From assembly GCF_001984825.2 (NCBI RefSeq), contig NZ_CP043318.1, positions 868,001-932,000 on the forward strand: a stretch of 64,000 nt of DNA, read 5' to 3'. The stretch comes from Enterobacter chengduensis. GTDB lineage: Bacteria; Pseudomonadota; Gammaproteobacteria; Enterobacterales; Enterobacteriaceae. Positions 1-12,650 of the stretch are shown in pieces (position 1 is the first letter of the stretch; every line of letters begins with the position of its first letter). The translations under genes were made by a program, and so were the position numbers. Under the pieces are notes generated by a model. The model made no database searches, was not told the DNA's origin, and worked only from the letters and a program-made list of their open reading frames with translations.

Positions 1-635
1 CCATTAGCCTGGTGCTGATTGCCTTTGCGTTACCGTCCGTGGCGCGGGTGGAGCAGACGACGGATAAACCGATAACGCAAGCGAGCGGCTGGCAGGACAA
101 AAACGTCCGCATGCTGTTTATCGCCTCCACGCTGATGTGGACCTGCAACACCATGTACATCATCGATATGCCGCTGTGGATCAGCAGCGATCTCGGTCTG
201 CCGGACAGGCTCGCGGGGATCTTAATGGGGACCGCTGCCGGGCTGGAAATTCCGGCCATGATTCTGGCGGGATACTACGTTAAACGCTTTGGAAAGCGTC
301 GGATGATGATCGTCGCCGTAGCGGCCGGGGTGCTGTTCTACGCGGGGCTGATCCTTTTCCATTCGCGTGAAGCGTTGCTGGCGCTGCAGCTGTTTAACGC
401 CGTGTTTATTGGGATTGTTGCCGGGATCGGCATGCTCTGGTTTCAGGATCTTATGCCCGGCCGTGCAGGCTCGGCGACCACGCTTTTTACCAACAGCATT
501 TCAACCGGGGTGATTCTGGCGGGAGTGATTCAGGGGGCGCTGGCGCAAAGCTACGGGCACGGCGCGGTCTACTGGATGATTGCGGCGCTCTCCGTGGTGA
601 CGCTCCTGCTGACCTGCCGCGTTAAAGACGTGTGA
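1..635 (+). CDS. setA: Sugar efflux transporter SetA, 3' part (start lies before the window)
   Basis: The reading frame is open from the first bases of the window and ends at TGA 633-635, so about 210 C-terminal residues of a major facilitator family transporter are visible. They form alternating hydrophobic segments with the basic cytoplasmic loop KRFGKRRMM typical of MFS proteins. SetA exports glucose or lactose analogues and, in E. coli, helps relieve glucose-phosphate stress; that role is family knowledge. Position next to the leu operon matches E. coli, which supports the call. A GTG at 12 is only an internal codon. The N-terminal half cannot be judged. Confidence 0.85.
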   Translation, partial: ISLVLIAFALPSVARVEQTTDKPITQASGWQDKNVRMLFIASTLMWTCNTMYIIDMPLWISSDLGLPDRLAGILMGTAAGLEIPAMILAGYYVKRFGKRRMMIVAVAAGVLFYAGLILFHSREALLALQLFNAVFIGIVAGIGMLWFQDLMPGRAGSATTLFTNSISTGVILAGVIQGALAQSYGHGAVYWMIAALSVVTLLLTCRVKDV

Positions 636-648
636 CCGGGTAAATGAA

Positions 649-684
649 GCGGAGCCCGGGTGCGCCGGGCTCTGCGAACCTTTT
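649..684 (+). terminator. Terminator hairpin after setA
   Basis: An 11-base-pair stem with one mismatch (649-659 with 665-675) around a 5-base loop is followed by a short T run at 681-684. It sits between convergent genes and could stop transcription from both sides. Confidence 0.65.
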
Positions 685-1264
685 ATTCGGAATACTGATA
701 TTTACGCTGCGCGCGTAGCGTCAGATACATATGAACAAGGCCCATGAAGCCGTGTGCCCAGAAATAGGTCTCAATAAAGACCGTCAGGAATTTATGCAAA
801 CCCAGGACGGATTCCGTGACGGGCGACACCGGACCGAGCGTGGCGTTCAGCACGAACCAGGCTGCCCCGCAGAGCGCCACGCCCAGCAGCGCCAGCACGC
901 CAAGACCCTGCACCGTGGCCGCCATCCCGCCTGCATGCGCGTCGGGAAGCTGGCGCTGCGTCAGGGTACGAATATCGTCAACGATTCCGCGAAAATCCAG
1001 CGCCAGCCAGGCGAAGTAATACTTAAATCCGCGCTGGGTTAACATCCATGCCATCATGGCAATGCCGCAAAAAATTAAACCAAATCCGGAGATAACGTGG
1101 ATCCAGGTAACAATTCCGTTCAGCCCGGATTCGTGGAGGGCTTCACTTTCGGTAAAATTTGAATTAATTATTTGCGCTAATACCAGCACGGCAACAACAA
1201 TGTGCAGCACGCGAAGAAAAGGCGTTTCTTTATGGGGAAGCGTATCACGCAATGTTGGGCTCAT
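683..1264 (-). CDS. Membrane b-type cytochrome (cytochrome b561/hydrogenase b-subunit-like)
   Basis: A 193-residue integral membrane protein with about four hydrophobic segments (roughly residues 17-35, 50-75, 117-140 and 155-185). Histidines lie in membrane contexts at residue 21 (RVLHIV), in TWIHVISG, in GLHKFL and in FWAHGFMG, the pattern expected for two bis-His haem sites. This fits the bacterial cytochrome b561 or Ni/Fe-hydrogenase b-type fold, which passes electrons between quinone and a partner protein. The partner is unknown, since no hydrogenase or dehydrogenase gene lies nearby. The gene is not at this place in E. coli. It follows the cation efflux gene by about 106 bases on the same strand and may share its transcript. 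Confidence 0.7.
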   Translation of the reverse strand: MSPTLRDTLPHKETPFLRVLHIVVAVLVLAQIINSNFTESEALHESGLNGIVTWIHVISGFGLIFCGIAMMAWMLTQRGFKYYFAWLALDFRGIVDDIRTLTQRQLPDAHAGGMAATVQGLGVLALLGVALCGAAWFVLNATLGPVSPVTESVLGLHKFLTVFIETYFWAHGFMGLVHMYLTLRAQRKYQYSE

Positions 1265-1370
1265 CGCTTTTTACCTCAATAATGAGAGAGCTGATGCGAT
1301 GCAGTGTGACGCAAATTAATTAACGAAACCTTAACTAGCGGGTGCGTCACACTCTATTTACGCGTTCCGG

Positions 1371-2261
1371 TTACTGGGCGGGGTCAATATGCGTCATGAC
1401 GTTCAGCACATTAAAGTTTTGCATCACCTTGTTTCTGGCATTGACGGCAATCTGATGCCCTTCTTTTACGCTTAATTCGCCGTTCACTTCCAGATGAACA
1501 TCGACGAGCGCTAAATCGCCCATCTTGCGTGTTTTTAAGTCATGGAGTCCGGTGACGCCTTCGGTTGAGAGCAGGCACGTTTTGATATCGTTTTCCAGCT
1601 CGGGTTCCAGCGAACGGTCCATCAGATCGTGCAGGGCATCAGCAGAGAATTTGTAACCCATATGGGCGATGAATATGCCGACAATCAGAGCCGCAACCAG
1701 GTCCATTGCGTGAAAACCCAGTAAATTTCCGGCAATACCAACAGCGACAACCACGGACGACGCGGCGTCAGAGCGGGCATGCCAGGCGTTGGCAATCAGC
1801 AGCGAGGACTGAATGCGTTTTCCCGTGGCGAACATGTATCTGAATAAACTTTCCTTCACCACCAGCGCCAGTATCGCCACCCACAAAGCGGCCCCTTTCA
1901 CCAGCTGATGGGTCTCCGGGTGAAGCAGTTTATTGCCTGCGGACCACAGCATCCCAACGCCAACGAGCAGCAGAATAGCGCCAATAATGAGCTTCGCACC
2001 GTTTTCGAAACGCAGATGACCGTAATGGTGATCGAAATCAGAGGCTTTATGACTTTTTTTATTCGCAATCAGAACGACAAAATCAGAGGATAAATCGGAA
2101 AGAGAATGAATCCCATCAGCAATTAACCCTTGCGAGCCGGAAAATAATCCTGCAAGTATCTGAAAGCCGGTGAGTAAAATATTAATTATCACGCTCACTA
2201 ATGTGCATTTATGTATTTCCCGCGAACGGAGGTGAGACTCATTGCCATTTTTCTTTTCCAT
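1371..2261 (-). CDS. Cation diffusion facilitator family metal efflux transporter
   Basis: A 296-residue protein with about six membrane segments and a C-terminal cytoplasmic domain of about 90 residues. The two paired metal-site motifs of CDF proteins are visible: DGIHSLSD in TM2 and NAWHARSDAAS in TM5, each giving an HxxxD pair. CDF proteins exchange Zn(II), Fe(II), Mn(II), Co(II) or similar ions for protons across the inner membrane. The HxxxD rather than DxxxD form in TM2 suggests a broader or different specificity from classic Zn exporters, which is an inference. ATG start at 2259-2261. It is absent from this locus in E. coli and probably part of a small accessory insertion with the downstream cytochrome gene. 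Confidence 0.8.
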   Translation of the reverse strand: MEKKNGNESHLRSREIHKCTLVSVIINILLTGFQILAGLFSGSQGLIADGIHSLSDLSSDFVVLIANKKSHKASDFDHHYGHLRFENGAKLIIGAILLLVGVGMLWSAGNKLLHPETHQLVKGAALWVAILALVVKESLFRYMFATGKRIQSSLLIANAWHARSDAASSVVVAVGIAGNLLGFHAMDLVAALIVGIFIAHMGYKFSADALHDLMDRSLEPELENDIKTCLLSTEGVTGLHDLKTRKMGDLALVDVHLEVNGELSVKEGHQIAVNARNKVMQNFNVLNVMTHIDPAQ

Positions 2262-2391
2262 GATGATTTCCGCTACAAGCTGATTGAGCGAGTATTCTGC
2301 GCAGGGAATATTAAATTGACATTAAATATAACGTCTTTATCCGCTTAATGTTGGAAGCAATGACAGTATGGGAGGGGACGAGCGTAAAGTG

Positions 2392-2417
2392 CGGCCTGCA
2401 GAGTGCACTGCAGGCCG
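2392..2417 (-). terminator. Inverted repeat after leuD, probable leu operon terminator
   Basis: A perfect 10-base inverted repeat (2392-2401 with 2408-2417, 6-base loop) lies just after the leuD stop on the minus strand. The following T run is weak, so intrinsic termination is likely but not certain. Confidence 0.55.
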
Positions 2418-2422
2418 GAGCG

Positions 2423-3028
2423 TTATTTCATAAATGCAGGTTGTTTTTGTTCGTAAGAGACAATCGCCGCGTCGTGCTGGAGAGTTAAGCCAATGCTGTC
2501 CAGACCGTTCAGCATGCAGTGACGGCGGAACGCGTCAATGCTGAAGCTGTAGGTCTTGTCCCCGGCTTTCACCACTTCCGCTTCCAGATCCACTTCAAAC
2601 GCCATGCCCGGGTTCGCCTTAACCAGCGCAAACAGCTCATCGACCTGCTCATCGCTCAGCGTCACCGGCAGCAGCTGGTTGTTGAAGCTGTTGCCGTAAA
2701 AGATATCCGCAAAGCTTGGGGCGATGACCACTTTGAAGCCGTAGTCGGTGAGCGCCCACGGCGCGTGCTCGCGGGATGAACCGCAGCCAAAGTTTTCCCG
2801 CGCCAGCAGGATGGAGGCGCCTTTATATTCCGGGAAGTTCAGAACGAATTCGGGATTAGGCACTTCGCCTTTATCGTCCAGGAAACGCCAGTCGTTAAAC
2901 AGGTGCGCGCCAAAACCGGTACGCGTCACCTTCTGCAAAAACTGCTTAGGAATGATCGCGTCCGTATCAACGTTAGCAGCGTCCAGCGGGACAACACGGC
3001 CCGTATGTTGGGTAAATTTCTCTGCCAT
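2423..3028 (-). CDS. leuD: 3-isopropylmalate dehydratase small subunit
   Basis: 201 residues, the usual length. LeuD pairs with LeuC to isomerise 2-isopropylmalate to 3-isopropylmalate in leucine synthesis. It carries the aconitase-family swivel domain, with the substrate-contacting loop [12 protein letters not shown] clearly present. It is the last gene of leuABCD, starting 10 bases after leuC, and ends just before an inverted repeat. Regulation is through the leuL attenuator far upstream. Confidence 0.97.
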   Translation of the reverse strand: MAEKFTQHTGRVVPLDAANVDTDAIIPKQFLQKVTRTGFGAHLFNDWRFLDDKGEVPNPEFVLNFPEYKGASILLARENFGCGSSREHAPWALTDYGFKVVIAPSFADIFYGNSFNNQLLPVTLSDEQVDELFALVKANPGMAFEVDLEAEVVKAGDKTYSFSIDAFRRHCMLNGLDSIGLTLQHDAAIVSYEQKQPAFMK

Positions 3029-3038
3029 GATTGTCTCC

Positions 3039-4439
3039 TTATTTCAGGCTGCGAATGTCGGCGAAATGGCCGGTAACGGCCGCAGCGGCGGCCATTGCCG
3101 GGCTGACCAGATGGGTACGCCCACCGCGGCCCTGACGGCCTTCAAAGTTACGGTTGCTGGTAGAGGCGCAGCGCTCACCCGGGTTCAGGCGATCGTTATT
3201 CATGGCCAGACACATAGAGCAGCCGGGCAGGCGCCACTCGAAGCCCGCGTCGATAAAGATCTTATCCAGACCTTCGGCTTCCGCCTGGGCTTTCACCGGG
3301 CCGGAGCCTGGAACCACCAGCGCCTGCACGCCGGGCGCCACCTTGCGGCCTTTGGCAATCTCTGCCGCCGCACGCAAATCTTCGATACGGGAGTTGGTGC
3401 AGGAACCGATAAAGACTTTATCAATGGCGACATCGGTCAACGGCACGCCGGGCTTCAGCCCCATGTAGGCCAGCGCTTTTTCCGCACTGGCGCGCTCGAC
3501 CGGATCGGTAAAGGATGCCGGGTCAGGGATATTGTCGTTAACGGAAATCACCTGGCCCGGATTGGTGCCCCAGGTCACCTGAGGCGCAATCTCTTCTGCC
3601 TGCAGGGTGACAACGGTGTCAAAGGTCGCTCCGTCGTCCGTTTTCAGGGTTTTCCAGTACGCGACCGCGTCGTCAAAATCCTGGCCTTTCGGCGCGTGCA
3701 GACGGCCCTTCACATAGTTGAAGGTTGTTTCATCTGGCGCGACCAGACCGGCTTTGGCGCCCATCTCAATCGCCATGTTGCACAGGGTCATGCGACCCTC
3801 CATGCTCAGCGCCTGAATGGCGTCTCCGCAGAACTCAACAACATGACCGGTGCCGCCTGCGCTGCCGGTTTTACCGATGATGGCCAGCACGATGTCTTTT
3901 GCGGTAATACCCGGCGCGGCTTTACCCTTCACCTCAATCTTCATGGTTTTAGCGCGGCCCTGCTTCAGGGTCTGCGTCGCCAGCACGTGTTCCACTTCAG
4001 ACGTGCCGATCCCGAACGCCAGGGCGCCAAACGCGCCGTGGGTTGCGGTATGGGAGTCGCCGCAGACGATGGTCATGCCCGGCAGGGTAATTCCCTGCTC
4101 TGGCCCCATCACGTGAACGATGCCCTGATACGGGTGGTTCAGGTCGTACAGCTCTACGCCAAACTCGTTGCAGTTCTTAATCAGCTCCTGCATCTGAATA
4201 CGCGCCATCTCACCCGAGGCGTTAATGTCTTTGGTCTGGGTTGAAACGTTGTGATCCATCGTCGCGAAGGTTTTACCCGGCTGACGTACCGGACGCTTGT
4301 GCGCGCGCAGGCCGTCAAACGCCTGAGGAGAGGTCACTTCGTGTACCAGATGACGGTCAATGTACAGCAGCGGGGTTTCGTTTGGCGCCTCGTGGACAAC
4401 GTGCGCGTCAAACAACTTTTCATATAAGGTTTTGGCCAT
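3039..4439 (-). CDS. leuC: 3-isopropylmalate dehydratase large subunit
   Basis: 466 residues, same as E. coli LeuC. Aconitase-superfamily catalytic subunit holding a [4Fe-4S] cluster. The three cluster cysteines are seen in [11 protein letters not shown] and [10 protein letters not shown] near the C-terminus. The motif [19 protein letters not shown] in the first third is also typical. Forms a heterodimer with LeuD. Starts 2 bases after leuB ends, consistent with coupled translation. Confidence 0.97.
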   Translation of the reverse strand: MAKTLYEKLFDAHVVHEAPNETPLLYIDRHLVHEVTSPQAFDGLRAHKRPVRQPGKTFATMDHNVSTQTKDINASGEMARIQMQELIKNCNEFGVELYDLNHPYQGIVHVMGPEQGITLPGMTIVCGDSHTATHGAFGALAFGIGTSEVEHVLATQTLKQGRAKTMKIEVKGKAAPGITAKDIVLAIIGKTGSAGGTGHVVEFCGDAIQALSMEGRMTLCNMAIEMGAKAGLVAPDETTFNYVKGRLHAPKGQDFDDAVAYWKTLKTDDGATFDTVVTLQAEEIAPQVTWGTNPGQVISVNDNIPDPASFTDPVERASAEKALAYMGLKPGVPLTDVAIDKVFIGSCTNSRIEDLRAAAEIAKGRKVAPGVQALVVPGSGPVKAQAEAEGLDKIFIDAGFEWRLPGCSMCLAMNNDRLNPGERCASTSNRNFEGRQGRGGRTHLVSPAMAAAAAVTGHFADIRSLK

Positions 4440-4441
4440 GA

Positions 4442-7104
<2,663 letters not shown>

Positions 7105-7146
7105 GGGTTAGGTCCTTGTCAGTCTTAGGGCGCCTTGCTACGAGCA

Positions 7147-7177
7147 TAAAAAAACCCGCGCAGTGGCGCGGGTTTTT
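7147..7177 (-). terminator. leu operon attenuator terminator
   Basis: Stem CCCGCGC/GCGCGGG (7155-7161 with 7166-7172) with a 4-base loop and flanking A/T pairing. On the minus strand it is followed by a run of seven T. It lies between leuL and leuA, where a transcription attenuator is expected. Confidence 0.92.
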
Positions 7178-7195
7178 AGTCTTACTGGTGACGAT

Positions 7196-7282
7196 TCAAC
7201 GCTGAATTTCGCCCGCCAGTCTACCGCGCACAGTGGATGCGTTTAGTAGTAGTAGACCGGTGAAACGAATGGTGCGAATCAT
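7196..7282 (-). CDS. leuL: leu operon leader peptide
   Basis: A 28-residue reading frame starting at ATG 7280-7282 and ending at TGA 7196-7198. It begins MIRTIRFTG and then has four consecutive leucine codons, all CTA, a rare codon in enterobacteria. It ends 19 bases before the attenuator hairpin. Slow translation of the Leu codons when charged tRNA-Leu is short favours the antiterminator, so leuABCD is read. It aligns well with the E. coli leader (RFTGLLLLNA shared). Confidence 0.92.
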   Translation of the reverse strand: MIRTIRFTGLLLLNASTVRGRLAGEIQR

Positions 7283-7315
7283 GAATCGTGCTCCGTTAAA
7301 TTCAATATGCTTTTA

Positions 7316-7344
7316 GTGGTACTGGATACGGCCATTCATGTCAA
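7316..7344 (-). promoter_or_regulatory. leuLABCD promoter
   Basis: On the minus strand a perfect TTGACA -35 (7339-7344) and a weak -10 TACCAC (7316-7321) are separated by 17 bases. This corresponds to the known leu promoter of E. coli and Salmonella, which also pairs a perfect -35 with a poor -10. It lies about 35 bases upstream of the leuL start. Confidence 0.75.
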
Positions 7345-7870
7345 CCCCTGAGGATGAAAACGGGCCCGACAGACGGAATCGGCAGGGGATTTACTTTAGC
7401 TAATTGTGCTGGTTTTGGCTTTCCAGAACCGACGAATTGTCTAATTTTGGACTTAAGAAAAGAGTTGCAGAACGAATAAATATAATTGTTTAAAAATGCG
7501 TGAAATGTCTATAAAAGGACGCATTGTGTTTAAACGGTTTTGATATCATTGAGTTATAATTGCAGTGAATCTATTCCAGAATGCTGGAAAGCGAAGGGAG
7601 ATAACAGGCTGTTAACTCACAGCAGGTCAATAGCGATAACAGTTTAATAATACTTAAGTCATCATTAACCTGCTGGCAATTGTATATTCGTCTGGTTTAT
7701 GGTTTCATTTAAATCCTAAAGTCAAACATATCATTTGCGCTCATTAGATTTCGTTAATATAGAGTCTTTATATATTCCGAATTTTAAGTGATTCTCTTTC
7801 GCTGATCGTATTTGCATGATAAATCATATTTTCCGAGATTATTACCTTACGGTGGCAAAGGGAGTGTAGC
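7345..7870. promoter_or_regulatory. AT-rich leuL-leuO intergenic control region
   Basis: This 526-base gap has no convincing gene and becomes visibly AT-rich after about 7440. In E. coli and Salmonella the matching region is silenced by H-NS and relieved by LeuO itself. A candidate leuO promoter is TTTCGT (7749-7754), 16-base spacer, TATATT (7771-7776), unconfirmed. A purine-rich ribosome site (AAGGGAG) lies 7 bases before the GTG of leuO. Confidence 0.5.
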
Positions 7871-8833
7871 GTGACAGTGGAGTCAGAAGTGCCAGAAAAT
7901 AATATTAAACAACCTCAAGCTACTGATGGGATTAAACCGCAGTTACGCACGGTGGATCTTAATCTTCTGACGGTATTTGATGCTGTCATGCAGGAGCAAA
8001 ATATCACCCGCGCAGCCCAGGCGTTGGGGATGTCACAACCTGCCGTGAGTAATGCCGTTGCCAGACTTAAAGTCATGTTTAACGACGAATTATTTGTTCG
8101 CTACGGAAGAGGGATCCAGCCTACGGCGCGTGCATTCCAGCTGTTCGGCTCTATCCGTCAGGCGCTGCAGTTGGTGCAAAATGAGCTGCCTGGATCGGGC
8201 TTTGAACCCTTAAGCAGCGAACGCGTATTCCATCTTTGTGTCTGTAGCCCCTTAGATAATTATTTAACGTCGGTGATTTATAATAAAGTTGAAGAGATCG
8301 CACCCAATATCAATCTGGTTTTTAAATCATCCCTGAATCAAAACACGGAACATCAGTTACGCTATCAGGAGATCGAATTCGTTCTCGGATATGAAGAGTT
8401 CCGTCGTCCAGAATTTTCCTGCGTGCCGCTGTTTAAAGATGAAATGGTTCTGGTCGCCAGTAAAAAGCATCCGCGCCTCAATTCTCCGCTGCGCGAAAGC
8501 GATGTTTATAACGAGCAGCACGCCGTTGTTGCACTCGACAGATATGCTTCCTTTAGCCTGCCGTGGTATGACACTGCGGATAAACAGGCGAGCGTAGCCT
8601 ATCAGGGTATGGCCATGGTGAGCGTATTAAACGTGGTCTCCCAGACTCAGCTGGTAGCGATTGCGCCGCGCTGGCTGGCAGAAGAGTTTTCTGACCCTTT
8701 AAATCTGCAAATTTTGCCTCTGCCGCTCAAGCTAAATAGCCGTACCTGTTATCTTTCCTGGCACGAGGCGGCGGGCCGGGATAAAGGGCATCAGTGGATG
8801 GAGGAGCTGCTGGTGAGCATCTGCCGCCGGTAA
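7871..8833 (+). CDS. leuO: LysR-family regulator LeuO
   Basis: 320 residues, slightly longer than the E. coli protein (314), with extra length in the divergent first 25 residues. The winged helix-turn-helix is seen at about residues 30-90 ([16 protein letters not shown]), followed by a LysR-type effector domain. LeuO is a pleiotropic regulator that competes with H-NS at stress, virulence and CRISPR-associated promoters in relatives. The GTG start at 7871 has a good upstream ribosome site. It is divergent from the leu operon and sits beside ilvIH as in E. coli. Confidence 0.95.
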   Translation: MTVESEVPENNIKQPQATDGIKPQLRTVDLNLLTVFDAVMQEQNITRAAQALGMSQPAVSNAVARLKVMFNDELFVRYGRGIQPTARAFQLFGSIRQALQLVQNELPGSGFEPLSSERVFHLCVCSPLDNYLTSVIYNKVEEIAPNINLVFKSSLNQNTEHQLRYQEIEFVLGYEEFRRPEFSCVPLFKDEMVLVASKKHPRLNSPLRESDVYNEQHAVVALDRYASFSLPWYDTADKQASVAYQGMAMVSVLNVVSQTQLVAIAPRWLAEEFSDPLNLQILPLPLKLNSRTCYLSWHEAAGRDKGHQWMEELLVSICRR

Positions 8834-8838
8834 ACGCA

Positions 8839-8884
8839 TCAGGATAAATTGCATTGGTTCATGCGATTTATCCTGAGTTCTTTT
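8839..8884 (+). terminator. Terminator after leuO
   Basis: Long hairpin: an 11-base stem (8839-8849 with 8866-8876) continues inward with GCAT/ATGC (8851-8854 with 8861-8864). It is followed by GTTCTTTT. It begins 6 bases after the leuO stop. Confidence 0.75.
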
Positions 8885-9213
8885 GCATAATTGCTATTTT
8901 GTTCTGCGATGTTTTTTTTCGGGCTGCTCTCCGGCGCGTAAAAATAGATGATTTCCTGCATTGTCGCGCTTTTCAGCGATGATTTATCACCCCATCCTCT
9001 CTTCCCAGAAGAAATAACCATATCTTCTGTTAACGGCTGCTTTTTCTGCTTTACGCACCGTTTATCTCCCCGGGTTTGCTAATTGCCTGCCTCATAACGA
9101 GCGGTTAAGGTAAAGAACACTCTGCAAAATATAAGATTGGTTTAGCCCAATCGTAAGACGGTGCGGAAATGAATTCGGCAGTCCGTCTATAACAAAATGC
9201 CTGGAGGCAAAGC
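8885..9213. promoter_or_regulatory. ilvIH upstream region
   Basis: No supported gene in these 329 bases. In E. coli this segment holds several Lrp sites that activate ilvIH. Sequence here is partly AT-rich, compatible with Lrp binding, but I could not assign individual sites. A small inverted repeat GATTGG/CCAATC lies at 9135-9152. A strong ribosome site TGGAGG precedes the ilvI ATG. Confidence 0.4.
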
Positions 9214-10938
9214 ATGGAGATGTTGTCTGGCGCGGAAATGGTCGTTCGGTCGCTGATCGATCAGGGCGTAAAGCAAGTGTTCGGCTACCCTGGCGGTGCG
9301 GTCCTCGATATTTATGATGCGCTGCATACGGTAGGGGGCATTGACCATGTTCTGGTGCGTCACGAGCAGGCGGCGGTACACATGGCTGACGGCCTGGCGC
9401 GTGCGACGGGTGAAGTGGGCGTAGTGTTAGTGACCTCCGGCCCCGGTGCTACAAACGCCATTACCGGCATTGCGACAGCGTATATGGACTCCATCCCGCT
9501 GGTGATCCTCTCCGGGCAGGTGGCAACCTCACTCATCGGCTACGATGCGTTCCAGGAGTGCGACATGGTCGGGATTTCGCGTCCCGTTGTGAAGCACAGC
9601 TTTCTGGTTAAGCAAACCGAAGACATTCCCGGCGTGCTGAAAAAAGCCTTCTGGCTGGCGGCAAGTGGACGCCCTGGACCGGTGGTGGTCGATCTGCCGA
9701 AAGATATCCTGAACCCGGCAAACAGGCTGCCCTACGTCTGGCCGGACTCGGTCAGCATGCGTTCTTACAACCCTACAACGCAGGGCCACAAAGGCCAGAT
9801 CAAGCGGGCGCTGCAGACGCTGCTGGCCGCTAAAAAACCGGTGGTCTATGTCGGCGGTGGGGCAATCAATTCTGCGTGTGAGCCACAGCTTCGTGAGCTG
9901 ATCGAAAAGCTTAACCTGCCTGTTGCGTCGTCACTGATGGGGCTCGGGGCGTTCCCCGCCACCCACCGTCAGGCGCTGGGCATGCTGGGTATGCACGGTA
10001 CCTATGAAGCCAATATGACGATGCACCATTCCGATGTCATTTTTGCCGTCGGCGTGCGCTTTGACGATCGCACCACCAACAACCTGGCGAAGTATTGCCC
10101 TAACGCCACCGTGCTGCACATTGATATCGATCCTACGTCGATTTCAAAGACGGTGTCTGCCGATGTACCGATCGTCGGAGATGCCCGTCAGGTTCTGGAG
10201 CAAATGCTGGATCTGCTGACCCACGAAAGCACGTCTCAACCACTGGATGAGATCCGCGACTGGTGGCAGCAAATTGAACAGTGGCGCGCGCGTCAGTGCC
10301 TGAAATATGACGCGCAAAGTGAAAACATTAAGCCGCAGGCGGTCATTGAAGCGGTGTGGCGCCTGACGAAAGGTGAGGCGTATGTGACTTCAGACGTAGG
10401 CCAACACCAGATGTTTGCCGCCCTGTATTACCCATTTGATAAACCGCGACACTGGATCAACTCCGGAGGTTTAGGCACCATGGGCTTTGGCCTGCCCGCC
10501 GCGCTGGGCGTGAAGCTGGCGTTGCCGAATGAAACCGTCGTCTGCGTGACCGGTGATGGCAGCATTCAGATGAACATTCAGGAGCTGTCTACCGCGCTGC
10601 AATATGAACTGCCGGTGCTGGTGCTGAACCTGAATAATGGGTATCTCGGCATGGTGAAGCAGTGGCAGGATATGATCTACTCAGGCCGTCATTCCCAGTC
10701 CTACATGAAATCGCTGCCGGACTTTGTTCGTCTTGCTGAAGCTTACGGCCACGTAGGCATGCGGGTGGCCGATCCGGCTGAGCTGGAAGCGAAGCTCGCT
10801 CAGGCGCTTGAGCACGTTAAAAACAACCGCCTCGTCTTTATGGATGTGATTGTTGATGGGACCGAGCACGTTTATCCGATGCATATTCGTGGTGGTGGTA
10901 TGGATGAAATGTGGTTAAGCAAAACGGAGAGAACCTGA
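9214..10938 (+). CDS. ilvI: Acetolactate synthase III large (catalytic) subunit
   Basis: 574 residues, the E. coli length. Condenses pyruvate with pyruvate or 2-ketobutyrate, the first common step to Val, Leu and Ile. Thiamine diphosphate enzyme: the catalytic Glu sits in [12 protein letters not shown] near residue 48, and the cofactor motif GDGSIQMN is near residue 450. The following stretch reads [14 protein letters not shown] where E. coli has NNR; Gly at this place is common in other acetolactate synthases, so function should be intact. IlvH is encoded one base downstream. Confidence 0.97.
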   Translation: MEMLSGAEMVVRSLIDQGVKQVFGYPGGAVLDIYDALHTVGGIDHVLVRHEQAAVHMADGLARATGEVGVVLVTSGPGATNAITGIATAYMDSIPLVILSGQVATSLIGYDAFQECDMVGISRPVVKHSFLVKQTEDIPGVLKKAFWLAASGRPGPVVVDLPKDILNPANRLPYVWPDSVSMRSYNPTTQGHKGQIKRALQTLLAAKKPVVYVGGGAINSACEPQLRELIEKLNLPVASSLMGLGAFPATHRQALGMLGMHGTYEANMTMHHSDVIFAVGVRFDDRTTNNLAKYCPNATVLHIDIDPTSISKTVSADVPIVGDARQVLEQMLDLLTHESTSQPLDEIRDWWQQIEQWRARQCLKYDAQSENIKPQAVIEAVWRLTKGEAYVTSDVGQHQMFAALYYPFDKPRHWINSGGLGTMGFGLPAALGVKLALPNETVVCVTGDGSIQMNIQELSTALQYELPVLVLNLNNGYLGMVKQWQDMIYSGRHSQSYMKSLPDFVRLAEAYGHVGMRVADPAELEAKLAQALEHVKNNRLVFMDVIVDGTEHVYPMHIRGGGMDEMWLSKTERT

Positions 10939-10939
10939 T

Positions 10940-11431
10940 ATGCGCCGGATATTATCTGTTTTACTGGAAAACGAGTCTGGCGCACTGTCGCGCGTCATTG
11001 GCCTTTTTGCGCAGCGCGGCTATAACATTGAAAGCCTGACCGTTGCCCCGACGGAAGACCCGACGCTGTCGCGCATGACGATCCAAACCGTCGGCGATGC
11101 CAAAGTGCTTGAGCAGATTGAGAAGCAGCTGCATAAGCTGGTCGACGTGCTGCGCGTGAGCGAGCTGGGGCAGGGTGCTTACGTTGAGCGTGAAGTTATG
11201 CTGGTAAAAATTCAGGCCAGCGGCTACGGGCGTGATGAAGTCAAACGCAATGCGGACATTTTCCGCGGACAGATCATTGACGTCACGCCTTCTCTTTATA
11301 CGGTTCAGCTGGCCGGGACAAGCGACAAGCTGGATGCTTTCCTCGCGTCCGTGCGGGATGTCGCAAAAATTGTTGAGGTCGCGAGATCGGGTGTTGTGGG
11401 CCTGTCACGCGGCGAGAAAATCATGCGTTAG
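10940..11431 (+). CDS. ilvH: Acetolactate synthase III small (regulatory) subunit
   Basis: 163 residues. An ACT domain at the N-terminus ([20 protein letters not shown]) binds valine and transmits feedback inhibition to IlvI; the C-terminal half is the usual ALS-ss-C domain. The ATG is one base after the ilvI stop, so the two are translated together. A strong terminator follows at 11457-11485. Confidence 0.97.
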   Translation: MRRILSVLLENESGALSRVIGLFAQRGYNIESLTVAPTEDPTLSRMTIQTVGDAKVLEQIEKQLHKLVDVLRVSELGQGAYVEREVMLVKIQASGYGRDEVKRNADIFRGQIIDVTPSLYTVQLAGTSDKLDAFLASVRDVAKIVEVARSGVVGLSRGEKIMR

Positions 11432-11456
11432 TTGTCAAAAAGGTTCGCCTCTTTCT

Positions 11457-11485
11457 GCCCGGTCACCAAAGCCGGGCTTTTTTTT
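11457..11485 (+). terminator. Terminator after ilvH
   Basis: GCCCGG (11457-11462) pairs with CCGGGC (11472-11477), followed by eight T. Separates ilvIH from cra. Confidence 0.9.
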
Positions 11486-11610
11486 GCGTAATCAGCCGAT
11501 AACGCAGATAAAAGCGGTTGCCGCGAAGGCTTTTCTGCGTTTAGATGTTAAAAGATTTAACCATAACCTTGACAGGGCCATGGACTCTTTTCTTTTTTTA
11601 AGGGGCAATT

Positions 11611-12618
11611 GTGAAACTGGATGAAATCGCCCGGCTAGCCGGCGTGTCACGAACAACGGCCAGCTATGTGATTAACGGTAAAGCAAAGCAGTACCGTGTC
11701 AGCGATAAGACCGTTGAAAAAGTTATGGCGGTGGTTCGTGAACATAACTACCATCCGAATGCTGTCGCTGCCGGCCTGCGCGCCGGGCGTACCCGCTCTA
11801 TTGGTCTGGTGATCCCGGATCTGGAAAATACCAGCTATACCCGTATCGCCAACTATCTTGAACGTCAGGCGCGCCAGCGCGGCTATCAATTGCTGATCGC
11901 CTGCTCGGAAGACCAGCCCGACAACGAGATGCGCTGCATTGAGCATCTGCTTCAGCGTCAGGTGGATGCTATCATCGTGTCGACCTCCCTACCGCCCGAG
12001 CATCCTTTCTACCAGCGCTGGGCGAACGACGCGTTCCCTATCGTTGCGCTCGATCGCGCGCTCGATCGCGAGCATTTCACCAGCGTCGTGGGTGCGGATC
12101 AGGATGATGCAGAAATGCTGGCCGCAGAGCTGAGAACATTCCCCGCTGAAACGGTGCTGTATCTTGGCGCGCTGCCCGAGCTTTCCGTGAGCTTCCTGCG
12201 CGAGCAGGGATTCAGAACCGCCTGGAAAGACGATCCGCGCGAGGTTCACTACCTTTATGCCAATAGCTACGAGCGTGAAGCGGCCGCGCAGCTGTTCGAG
12301 AAATGGCTGGAGACGCATCCGATGCCTCAGGCGCTGTTCACCACCTCGTTTGCGCTCCTGCAGGGCGTCATGGATGTGACCTTGCGCCGTGAAGGTAAAC
12401 TGCCGTCCGACCTGGCGATTGCCACGTTTGGGGATAACGAACTGCTCGATTTCCTCCAGTGCCCGGTGCTGGCGGTTGCCCAGCGTCACCGCGATGTGGC
12501 TGAACGCGTGCTTGAGATCGTGCTGGCAAGCCTGGATGAGCCGCGCAAACCGAAGCCGGGCCTGACGCGTATCAAACGTAATCTCTACCATCGCGGAATT
12601 TTAAGCCGCCAAAAATGA
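11611..12618 (+). CDS. cra: Catabolite repressor/activator (fructose repressor)
   Basis: 335 residues, LacI/GalR family. The N-terminal helix-turn-helix [20 protein letters not shown] is followed by a periplasmic-binding-protein-like sensor domain. Cra represses glycolytic genes and activates gluconeogenic ones. Fructose-1-phosphate, and at high levels fructose-1,6-bisphosphate, releases it from DNA. The GTG start at 11611 matches the GTG start in E. coli. Monocistronic, bounded by hairpins on both sides. Confidence 0.96.
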   Translation: MKLDEIARLAGVSRTTASYVINGKAKQYRVSDKTVEKVMAVVREHNYHPNAVAAGLRAGRTRSIGLVIPDLENTSYTRIANYLERQARQRGYQLLIACSEDQPDNEMRCIEHLLQRQVDAIIVSTSLPPEHPFYQRWANDAFPIVALDRALDREHFTSVVGADQDDAEMLAAELRTFPAETVLYLGALPELSVSFLREQGFRTAWKDDPREVHYLYANSYEREAAAQLFEKWLETHPMPQALFTTSFALLQGVMDVTLRREGKLPSDLAIATFGDNELLDFLQCPVLAVAQRHRDVAERVLEIVLASLDEPRKPKPGLTRIKRNLYHRGILSRQK

Positions 12619-12624
12619 AACGAC

Positions 12625-12650
12625 TGGGGCGGCGAAATCTGCCCCATTTT
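12625..12650 (+). terminator. Hairpin after cra
   Basis: TGGGGC (12625-12630) pairs with GCCCCA (12641-12646), followed by TTTTG. Short stem but well placed, 6 bases after the cra stop. Confidence 0.6.

Noticed and set aside
8839..9021. 60-codon minus-strand frame between leuO and ilvI
   Set aside because: Its end lies inside the leuO terminator hairpin and it shows no recognisable protein features.
9214..10938. Possible defect in ilvI because the NNR of E. coli reads NNG
   Set aside because: Gly at this position occurs in other acetolactate synthases and all cofactor motifs are intact.
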